Origin: JBCCFX01 sp039029515
GTDB lineage: Bacteria; Planctomycetota; Phycisphaerae; Phycisphaerales; SM1A02
DNA length: 15,096 nt
Assembly: GCA_039029515.1 (NCBI GenBank)
Contig: JBCCFX010000083.1
Span: forward strand, 1 to 15,096
Reading direction: 5' to 3'
In this document: in pieces, positions 6,771-12,670 of the stretch
Layout: the number at the start of each line of letters is the position of its first letter
Position numbering within the stretch: the stretch's first letter is position 1
The notes under the pieces: model-generated
Seen by the model: the letters and a program-made list of their open reading frames with translations, nothing else
Database searches by the model: none
What the model was told of the DNA's origin: nothing
Translations under genes and position numbers: made by a program

Positions 6771-7601
6771 TCAATCGTTCGGACACGAACCGAAGGCGTT
6801 GATCACCGCGATGAGATCGTCGATGCCGACCTGACCATCACCAAGCGTGCAATCCGGATTGCGCGGGTTGATATCAAATCGCAATTCACCCATGCCGAAC
6901 CCGTTGATGATCGCGATCAGATCATCCACGTTCACCAGACCATTGCCATATACGCCGGCACGAACGACCGGCATGACATCCGCAGTGCAGAGTTCTGTGC
7001 AGTCGAATTCGTACTCGAGCGTCACGTCGCCGGCGAATCGAAAGTCATGAATCGACACGACACCTTGCGTCAGGCCAAAGTCGCCGACGGTTGGATTGAG
7101 AAACACATTGACATCAACGGCCTGCCCCTGACGAAGTTGATCAAGCCGATCGTTCTCAAACTCGTAGGATCCGCTTGCGGAATCCTGCAAGAATCCATTC
7201 CAGAAATCGCCGCCCGATGCATTGATGCCATCGGTCGCCTCCAGTGGCGCCGGCGGAATGGTGAAGTTCTCGAATTCGATTTCGGCGGCATTCATGCCGA
7301 TCCGCGCGCTGCCGATTCCTTCGAGAATGAGCAACACGTTTGGCGCAGGAAATGGCGCGCCGTTCTCGATCTCAAAGGCGAGGCTCGCTTCACCTGAAAA
7401 CGACAGCGTCGCGCCGGTCAGTTCGCGCTGACCGCCGAAGTCATCAAATCCGATGAACGGGAACGCGCCGGTGTACGGTCCGACTTCGACGTCAATCTGG
7501 GTTGACTGGCTGATGGTTTGCGCGGCATCTCCACCGAAGACGCGGCTTGTCAAAAGCAGCGCCGCACTGGCCATCATTGCCAATCCCCACCGCACATCCA
7601 T
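6771..7601 (-). CDS. Exported protein with degenerate dockerin-like repeats
   Basis: The protein has 276 residues. A signal peptide is seen at 1-24 (MDVRWGLAMMASAALLLTSR, then a small-residue stretch). The middle part (about 27-200) is beta-rich. Its opening, FIGFDDFGGQRELTGATLSF (49-68), resembles 'choice-of-anchor E' exported domains, but I am not sure of that. The end carries two dockerin-like repeats, GNGLVNVDDLIAIINGFG (219-236) and GDGQVGIDDLIAVINAFG (254-271), of the kind common on Phycisphaerae surface proteins. Several calcium-loop positions are not acidic. The start at 7601 shares one base with the upstream stop (TGATG), and AGGAGA lies 9 nt upstream. A longer frame to 7742 is a shadow of the DUF89 gene. 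Function unknown; probably secreted or cell-surface. Confidence 0.82.
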   Translation of the reverse strand: MDVRWGLAMMASAALLLTSRVFGGDAAQTISQSTQIDVEVGPYTGAFPFIGFDDFGGQRELTGATLSFSGEASLAFEIENGAPFPAPNVLLILEGIGSARIGMNAAEIEFENFTIPPAPLEATDGINASGGDFWNGFLQDSASGSYEFENDRLDQLRQGQAVDVNVFLNPTVGDFGLTQGVVSIHDFRFAGDVTLEYEFDCTELCTADVMPVVRAGVYGNGLVNVDDLIAIINGFGMGELRFDINPRNPDCTLGDGQVGIDDLIAVINAFGSCPND

Positions 7602-8659
7602 CACCCAGGGTCTCCTGTGGTGCCATCCGCACCTTCGAACCGTATGACAGCATCGAACAATCGTCCACCAATTGTGGCCGCAACCTGTGGATCTTTCAGG
7701 AGGGCAACCCTGAGCGAGGGACATGAGAAGCGTGCTGACCAATTGCTCTCGATGGAACGCCCCATGCCGACGAGGACGACAAAATCGGCATTTTCGCTCG
7801 CTTCAGCGAGTTCCAGGCCAATGGCCGACAGGTCAATCAACGGTGCGCCAGTGCCGGAAGAGACCAGCGATAGCCGGGAATCCTGAAGTGCCGGGACGAC
7901 TGCAGACGCGGCCTCACGCAGCGAACGAAGCTCGTCAATGGTGATGTCATTGAGCGATGGCGTTTCGTTGGCCGCAATCACAACCTCCGACGCCGGGTCC
8001 TGTCGGAGCATCGCCCACGCGAGCGGCAGCACGCCGAGTACGACATCCGCGCCGGCATTGTCCGCGAGAATCACCGTGCGCCGCGGGGACGTTCGCGCCA
8101 TCATGGCGTCCAGCGATGCCAGACCATCCACAAACCACGGTCGAGGAGGCACGCGCTCGAGCATGTCCTCGAATGCCAATGGCCCGCCCGCAAAAACGTC
8201 AGCGGTCGACGTGACGCCCATGTCGAACAGGTTGCCTGCAAGCATGCCGCACATCAACGTCGACCAGAACGAGTCGCCCTGCTCCCGTTCAAGGCGTTCG
8301 ATCCAGACTGGCAACATCGACAACGCGCGTTCGTTCTCGCGTGCTTTGATAACGCGAAACTCATCCGTCACACCATTGGAGATGAGGACATCGCTGCGGC
8401 GCTCATCGAGCAGCAGAATGTCCAGGCGTCCGAAGCGGGCGTGGTCGTCATGGAACGCACGCATCTCGTCGCGCCACGCATCACGGGCCGCCGCGATGGC
8501 ATCTTCGCTGATGCCGGCGTCGCGTGCTGCTTTGAGTTGCACATCGAAGTGCGATGCAAACAGCCCGAGCCAATAGGCCCGGGCTGGTTCGTTGGTCAAC
8601 AGGTCTGTGTCACATGCCCGATAGGTTTCGGGCGACACGAGTCGGGGGAACACCGACAC
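7601..8659 (-). CDS. DUF89 (ARMT1/PANK4-type) metal-dependent phosphatase
   Basis: The protein has 352 residues. The N-terminal helical part leads to SFWSTLMCGMLAGNLFDMGV (130-149) and a Rossmann-like core with ILADNAGADVVLGVLPLA (197-214), VVIAANETPSLND (226-238), SSGTGAPLIDLS (267-278), VVLVGMGRSIESN (294-306) and IGGRLFDAVIRFE (330-342). The DN, LND and GMGR elements match the DUF89 subfamily joined to human PANK4, which dephosphorylates damaged 4'-phosphopantetheine. A 'damage-control' phosphatase role in coenzyme A metabolism is therefore likely but not proven. Here it stands alone, without a pantothenate-kinase domain. The start is GTG at 8659, with AGGAGG eight bases upstream. It shares one base with the dockerin-like gene downstream and sits 32 nt after the OmpA lipoprotein gene. 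Confidence 0.83.
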   Translation of the reverse strand: MSVFPRLVSPETYRACDTDLLTNEPARAYWLGLFASHFDVQLKAARDAGISEDAIAAARDAWRDEMRAFHDDHARFGRLDILLLDERRSDVLISNGVTDEFRVIKARENERALSMLPVWIERLEREQGDSFWSTLMCGMLAGNLFDMGVTSTADVFAGGPLAFEDMLERVPPRPWFVDGLASLDAMMARTSPRRTVILADNAGADVVLGVLPLAWAMLRQDPASEVVIAANETPSLNDITIDELRSLREAASAVVPALQDSRLSLVSSGTGAPLIDLSAIGLELAEASENADFVVLVGMGRSIESNWSARFSCPSLRVALLKDPQVAATIGGRLFDAVIRFEGADGTTGDPG

Positions 8660-8667
8660 CGATCATC

Positions 8668-8673
8668 CCTCCT
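8668..8673 (-). promoter_or_regulatory. Strong Shine-Dalgarno sequence setting the GTG start of the DUF89 gene
   Basis: On the minus strand this reads AGGAGG, a full match to the consensus, eight bases before the GTG at 8659. An ATG at 8664-8666 also follows it, but that frame soon meets a stop and has no family similarity. Confidence 0.75.
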
Positions 8674-8691
8674 CGGCACGTGAGCCGTGGA

Positions 8692-9357
8692 TCAGCTATT
8701 CAGCACCACGACGATGTCGACGCGGCGTGATTCCTTCTTCGAGGACAGCGGTTCGGTCGGCCCGAAGCTGGCGATATGAATTCGATCAGAGTCCACTCCT
8801 CGGGACAGCAGGTACTCACGCACAGCGTACGCACGCTCGAAGCCAAGGTGGTGATTGCTCTTGTGGCCGGACTTCTTGATCGGATCCGTGTCCGTATGAC
8901 CCGCAACGCGAATCGTGTGGCTCGAATACTTGTTGTTCAGGATTCGTGCGACGTCGTCGAGTGCCTTCTTGGCCGATCGCTTCAGCGATGACTTGCCCGA
9001 GTCAAAGAGCACGTCGCTGGCGACAGTTGCGGTGATTTCGCCTGCACCGACCGTACCGGTGACGCCCGGAATGTTGTCGAAAGCAGTGCCTTGAGGCTGC
9101 GGTGTCATGGTCACTGGCGTCGTCGCTGCCGTCGTCCGGGCTGAATCGAGATCGCGGCGAAGCTGTGCGAGCTGCATGTCCTTCTCGCGGACCTCAACGT
9201 TCGCGCCGTCCAGAGCTGAGTTTCGTTCAGAGAGCTGATCGCGAAGATTCTGGTTCTCCTCGGTCAGCATGCGGTTGGTTTCCTTGAGTCCGTTGGAGCA
9301 GCCGGTCAACAGACCTGCCGCCACGATCAGCCCGAGGGTTGCTTTCATCCGTGTCAT
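8692..9357 (-). CDS. OmpA-domain (Pal-like) lipoprotein
   Basis: The protein has 221 residues. It opens with a lipoprotein signal, the lipobox LLTGC, placing the lipidated Cys at residue 20. A heptad-like coiled coil of about 45 residues follows (25-72, LTEENQNLRDQLSERN). A T/P-rich linker leads to an OmpA C-terminal domain (about 105-221) with SDVLFDSGKSSLK, IRVAGHTDTDP, GFERAYAVREYLLSRGV, IHIASFGPTEPL and ESRRVDIVV. The domain binds peptidoglycan diaminopimelate, so the protein probably links a lipid-anchored membrane site to the wall, as Pal does. GGAGG (9366-9370) lies eight bases before the ATG at 9357, which I prefer over the GTG at 9360. The coiled coil makes it unlike classical Pal; no TolB or YbgF is present in the window. 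It is the first gene of the run with DUF89 and the dockerin-like protein. Confidence 0.88.
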   Translation of the reverse strand: MTRMKATLGLIVAAGLLTGCSNGLKETNRMLTEENQNLRDQLSERNSALDGANVEVREKDMQLAQLRRDLDSARTTAATTPVTMTPQPQGTAFDNIPGVTGTVGAGEITATVASDVLFDSGKSSLKRSAKKALDDVARILNNKYSSHTIRVAGHTDTDPIKKSGHKSNHHLGFERAYAVREYLLSRGVDSDRIHIASFGPTEPLSSKKESRRVDIVVVLNS

Positions 9358-9378
9358 CACGCGTGCCTCCGTATGCCC

Positions 9379-9397
9379 GACGACGGTCCCCGTCGTC
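9379..9397. repeat. Hairpin, 8-bp perfect stem with 3-nt loop
   Basis: GACGACGG pairs with CCGTCGTC around the loop TCC. It lies 9 nt beyond the lipoprotein Shine-Dalgarno sequence, so it would sit in that gene's 5' leader. No T-run follows on either strand. It may stabilise the leader, help end the upstream transcript, or be an operator. Confidence 0.45.
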
Positions 9398-9443
9398 CTA
9401 TGCTCCGTCCGGCCGATCCATCAACGGTGATCAGCCATACGCA

Positions 9444-9462
9444 TCGACGGAGTCTCCGTCGA
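9444..9462. repeat. Near-perfect palindrome, 9-bp arms around one base
   Basis: TCGACGGAG, a central T, then CTCCGTCGA. It shares the CGACGG core with the hairpin at 9379-9397. As DNA it could be a repressor site; as RNA it is a stable hairpin with an 8-bp stem. There is no T-tract. A TTGACG on the minus strand (9469-9474) lies just upstream of it, but no -10 follows at the right distance. Confidence 0.4.
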
Positions 9463-9532
9463 ACGCTTCGTCAACCGATGCAGTATCGCAACAGAAATCG
9501 GCGCCCTACCGCATCCGGTGGTACGCGCCGGG

Positions 9533-9541
9533 TTATCCACA
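9533..9541 (+). promoter_or_regulatory. Single perfect DnaA-box sequence
   Basis: TTATCCACA equals the E. coli consensus DnaA box. It is the only copy I noticed and has no AT-rich region nearby, so this is not an origin. It could be a DnaA titration or regulatory site, or chance. Confidence 0.25.
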
Positions 9542-9568
9542 CGATCTCGTTTCGATCGACCGGATGGA

Positions 9569-10816
9569 TCAGATGAACCCGGGCGTCGGCAACGGAATCG
9601 CGCCGAGGACCGTCGTCATCACCGTGTCCAGGAATGGCCGCCCGAGAATCACCAGCAGCGTCGCGATCGCGAGGTGCGGACCGTACGGCAGTTCACGACG
9701 CGCCTTGTCGCCCATCACCGCGCCGAGGAACATCGACCCGATGTGCCAAAGGATGCCAGAGAACGGCGCGACGAAGAACACGAGGATCGGTTCGTACCAC
9801 CCCAGGACCGCGCCGACCGCGCCGAGCAGATGGACGTCGCCGAGTCCCATGGCTTCACGGCCGAAGCCCAGTGTACCGATGATCCGAATGCCCCAGATCA
9901 AGCCGCAGCCGACCAGGTAGCCGAGCGCGGACGCCGCAACCACCTGCACGAGTGGCGGCACCGTCTGACCAAAGACGAACGGGCCGATGACGTATCCCAG
10001 TGCCAGGCCTGCAAGCACCGGTGAGAGGAACGCGAGTTCCTTGAACATCTCGCGCCGGGCGTGCGGATAGTCGCCAATCGTGTCCTTCGGGTCGACGTAG
10101 TCGTAATAGTCCTCAAAGCTGTATCGAAAGACCTTCATGCGCAGCAGGACCACGGCCACCACCACGCCAAGCATGCCCAGCAGCGCGGCCCCGGCAATCG
10201 CAGGTCCGGTCCCTGGGATCGGCCAGTCCACGCGCAACATCGGGCCGGCAGGACGCACGGACTGCACCATGAACTGGATGGGATACAGCACAAACGCTGC
10301 GATCGTCACGAAGAGCGGAATCTCGATCGGAATGATGAACTGCTTGGCATCAATCAACGTCATTGCGAGAAGTCCTGCGAGCAGCAGGACCAATAGGATG
10401 AACGCCGGCCAACTGAAGTAGAAGTGACTCTGATACCACCACATGTTCCCGATCTCGGTCCACCACGCCGAACCGGGTCGCCAGACGTAGAGCAACATGT
10501 AGAGACCGCCGGCCATCAGGGCGACAAGCAGTTCAATGATCATGTACTGCGGACTGATCCGTACGCCGCACGTTCGGCATTTGCCGCGCAGCATGAGCCA
10601 GCCGAGGACGGGCAGGTTGTCGCGGAAGAACGTCAGCTTCGCGCCACAGGTCGGGCACCGACTAGGCGGCGAGATGACACTGATGCCGGCCGGCAGTCGG
10701 TACACCACGACATTGAGGAAGCTGCCAACACAGGCGCCGAACAGGACGGCGAAGATCCCGGACGGGAGGTGCTTCAATGCCCAGATTGGAAGTCCGGCCT
10801 GTGCCTCGATCAGCAT
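9569..10816 (-). CDS. Prepilin peptidase, A24 family (PilD/GspO/ComC type)
   Basis: This inner-membrane aspartic protease cleaves and N-methylates type IV pilin-like or type II secretion pseudopilin precursors. The N-terminal domain has GACVGSFLNVVVYRLP (27-42) and two zinc pairs, CPTC (C54, C57) and CRTC (C80, C83), as in bifunctional peptidase/methylases. The catalytic aspartates are D156 in LIDAKQFIIP and D327 in GLGDVHLLGAVGA; the usual GxGDxK lysine is histidine here. ELPYGPHLAIATL (375-387) is the family's C-terminal block. At 415 residues it is far longer than the usual 250-290, because of extra loops at about 112-135 and 180-260, the second acidic and Tyr-rich (SFEDYYDYVDPKDTIGDY). 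The ATG at 10816 has GAAGGT five bases upstream. It follows xseB by 58 nt, probably in one transcript. No pilin gene is in the window. Confidence 0.93.
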   Translation of the reverse strand: MLIEAQAGLPIWALKHLPSGIFAVLFGACVGSFLNVVVYRLPAGISVISPPSRCPTCGAKLTFFRDNLPVLGWLMLRGKCRTCGVRISPQYMIIELLVALMAGGLYMLLYVWRPGSAWWTEIGNMWWYQSHFYFSWPAFILLVLLLAGLLAMTLIDAKQFIIPIEIPLFVTIAAFVLYPIQFMVQSVRPAGPMLRVDWPIPGTGPAIAGAALLGMLGVVVAVVLLRMKVFRYSFEDYYDYVDPKDTIGDYPHARREMFKELAFLSPVLAGLALGYVIGPFVFGQTVPPLVQVVAASALGYLVGCGLIWGIRIIGTLGFGREAMGLGDVHLLGAVGAVLGWYEPILVFFVAPFSGILWHIGSMFLGAVMGDKARRELPYGPHLAIATLLVILGRPFLDTVMTTVLGAIPLPTPGFI

Positions 10817-10874
10817 GATGCACCTTCAATGCGGCGGAAACACGGAATCGTCGACGTCCTGTCGTGCCGCAGGT

Positions 10875-11129
10875 TTAGTGATCGTCTGGTTCGCTGTCAC
10901 GCTTCAACGCTTCGGCAGACAGCTTTTCGATCGTCTGCTCCGAGACATCAAGTTTGGCTCGGCAGGCTTTGATCAGCGCTTCGCCGCGCGCATATGCCTG
11001 AAGACTCTCCTCAAGACCGACCGCGCCGGTCTCGATCTTCTCCATGATCCCTTCGAGTTCCTCCATCGCCGCTTCGAAACTCAGCGATGCCGGATCGGGA
11101 TGTTCAGATTTCTTTGCCTTCGCGGCCAT
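10875..11129 (-). CDS. xseB: Exodeoxyribonuclease VII small subunit
   Basis: The protein has 84 residues, the usual XseB length. The family core is plain: LSFEAAMEELEGIMEKIETG (16-35), GLEESLQAYARGEALIKACR (38-57), then a helix to KLSAEALKRD. XseB forms helical pairs that coat the coiled-coil arm of XseA and are needed for exonuclease VII, which degrades single-stranded DNA from both ends. The ATG at 11129 lies 9 nt after the xseA stop. A GGAGG inside the last xseA codons (11143-11147) is 13 nt upstream, longer than ideal, so coupling to xseA translation is likely. Confidence 0.95.
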   Translation of the reverse strand: MAAKAKKSEHPDPASLSFEAAMEELEGIMEKIETGAVGLEESLQAYARGEALIKACRAKLDVSEQTIEKLSAEALKRDSEPDDH

Positions 11130-11138
11130 GCGCGCACT

Positions 11139-12638
11139 CTAGCCTCCGCCTGAGAACAGGTCCAATTGTGATGCTCCCTTGGGGCGAGGCGGCGACTTCG
11201 CTCGCTTGGGCGAATCGCCGTCAACGGTCGAATCGACATCGCCATCCGCGAGCCGGCTGACAATCGCCATCCCGGGACTGACGTCATTGACGGACCGAAT
11301 CAGCGCTCCATCCGGCGTTGTCGTGAGGGAATAGCCACGATGCAGCACTGACGCCGGATTCACCGCGGACATCGTCCGCTGCGATCGCTCCACGCGTTGC
11401 CGCGCCTGCTCGAGTCGCCAGCGTGTCGCTCGACGGAGGCGCTCCGACTGGGCGTCAAGATGCCGCCGTTGTTCTTCCACCTGGAATGACGGCGCCCGTG
11501 CCGCCAAACGCCCCGCCGATTGCTCAAGCTGCACGCGATCTCGTTGCACGCGATGCCTGATGATGGCGCGAAGGCGATCGGCCCGGGTCTGGATTCGGTC
11601 GCGCGCCAGATTGACGATCGCGCGAGGATCCTTGAATGCAGGGAACCGCGCGGCGGCATCCAGTCGCTCTCGACGGCGCTCCAGACCGCGGCGCATCAGG
11701 AGTCGGAGTCGCGATTGACCGTGCTCGATCTGACGAATCAGATCCGCCGTGTCAGGCACGAGACGCATAATCGCCTGTGTAGGCGTGGCGGCACGGAGAT
11801 CAGCGACCAATTCGATGATCGTTGTGTCCGATTCGTGACCGATGGCCGCCACGATCGGTGTTCGACACGTATGGGTTGCATCTGCCACCGACCGTTCGTT
11901 GAACGGCCAGAGATCTTCGAGAGATCCGCCGCCTCGAGTCACCAGAATCGCATCGATGCCGAGTTCTTCAGCCCGATCATCAAGAAGCTGGATCGCCGTC
12001 GCGACCTCGCTGGCGGCGTTCTCGCCTTGCACCCGCGCATCAACGAGCAGCAGCCCGACGGCAGGACATCGTTGCGCGGCAGTCGCCAGCACATCCTGCA
12101 GCGCGGCTGATGTCGCTGACGTAATCACGGCAATCCGGCGCGGAAACGGCGGCAACGGCGTCTTGATACTGTCATCGAAGTAGCCGAGCCTTCGAAGCTC
12201 ATCGCACCGTTCACGAAACTGCTGTTCCAGCGAGCCGGTTCCGACCGGCTGCACATTCGTAACGTACAGTTGTGTTCGTCCCTGTGGCCCGTAGTGGCTG
12301 ACATGGCCCGTCGCCACCACAGCGTCCCCATCGCGCGGTGAGACTTTCATTCTGGCCGCCGATGAGGCCCACATCACGCAGCTGACGACGGCGTCGGCAT
12401 CCTTGAGCGAGAAATACCAGTGCTTCCGATCGTTGAAATTACTGATCTCACCCACCACGCGAAGCGGCGATGGAACGCGCTGCTCCAGCGTCTGCTTGAT
12501 CAGTTCAGACAACTGACCCACGGAGATCTGATCGGCTTCGTGGAGTCCCGACATCGATTGCCGCTCTCGACGCGCCGGCGCGGAGAAGAGATCATCACCG
12601 CCACGGGCGGCATCAGGATCGAAAGGCTTCCTTGACAC
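11139..12638 (-). CDS. xseA: Exodeoxyribonuclease VII large subunit
   Basis: The protein has 499 residues from the GTG start. An OB-fold DNA-binding domain is at about 36-133 (ISVGQLSELIKQTLE, GEISNFNDRKHWYFSLKD). The catalytic domain has ITSATSAALQDVL (172-184), VTRGGGSLEDLWPFN (233-247) and IGHESDTTIIELVADLRAATPTQA (266-289), which carries the conserved His268 and Asp271. A long Arg-rich helical arm (about 290-425) should bind XseB, and NPASVLHRGYSLTT (427-440) is the usual distal block. The last residues, QLDLFSGGG, contain a perfect beta-clamp pentapeptide QLDLF (491-495). The frame extends to a TTG at 12680 inside recG. GTG at 12638 has a TATCAT box 6 nt upstream, and ATG at 12554 is an alternative that also keeps the whole OB fold. 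xseB follows 9 nt later. Confidence 0.93.
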   Translation of the reverse strand: MSRKPFDPDAARGGDDLFSAPARRERQSMSGLHEADQISVGQLSELIKQTLEQRVPSPLRVVGEISNFNDRKHWYFSLKDADAVVSCVMWASSAARMKVSPRDGDAVVATGHVSHYGPQGRTQLYVTNVQPVGTGSLEQQFRERCDELRRLGYFDDSIKTPLPPFPRRIAVITSATSAALQDVLATAAQRCPAVGLLLVDARVQGENAASEVATAIQLLDDRAEELGIDAILVTRGGGSLEDLWPFNERSVADATHTCRTPIVAAIGHESDTTIIELVADLRAATPTQAIMRLVPDTADLIRQIEHGQSRLRLLMRRGLERRRERLDAAARFPAFKDPRAIVNLARDRIQTRADRLRAIIRHRVQRDRVQLEQSAGRLAARAPSFQVEEQRRHLDAQSERLRRATRWRLEQARQRVERSQRTMSAVNPASVLHRGYSLTTTPDGALIRSVNDVSPGMAIVSRLADGDVDSTVDGDSPKRAKSPPRPKGASQLDLFSGGG

Positions 12639-12644
12639 ACCGCG

Positions 12645-12650
12645 ATGATA
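12645..12650 (-). promoter_or_regulatory. Candidate -10 box before xseA (leaderless)
   Basis: On the minus strand this reads TATCAT, ending 6 nt before the GTG at 12638. No matching -35 is seen. If real, it would place the transcript start at the start codon, and it would favour 12638 over 12554. Confidence 0.3.
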
Positions 12651-12670
12651 TCGCGCACCTTGCCTGACGC

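Larger units (their letters stand above)
9358..9568. other. Non-coding gap between the prepilin peptidase and the OmpA lipoprotein gene
   Basis: This is the longest gap in the window, about 210 bases. It should hold the end of the xseAB/prepilin peptidase transcript and the promoter of the lipoprotein run, both on the minus strand. It contains two strong hairpins and one perfect DnaA-box sequence. I see no convincing -35/-10 pair and no T-tract terminator. Small frames crossing it resemble nothing known. Confidence 0.6.

Noticed and set aside
7938..8576. Plus-strand frame of 212 codons opposite the DUF89 gene
   Set aside because: Low-complexity Ser/Arg composition, no motif, and no start signal better than chance.
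8674..8691. Possible terminator hairpin between the lipoprotein and DUF89 genes
   Set aside because: Only a 4-bp stem (CGGC/GCCG) and no T-tract.
9339..10024. Plus-strand frames crossing the non-coding gap (9339-9920, 9518-10024)
   Set aside because: They run into the antisense strand of the prepilin peptidase, and their translations are Arg/Pro/Ser-rich with no domain.
12632..12637. Perfect -35 sequence TTGACA upstream of recG
   Set aside because: No -10-like sequence at 15-19 nt, so I do not call a promoter from it alone.
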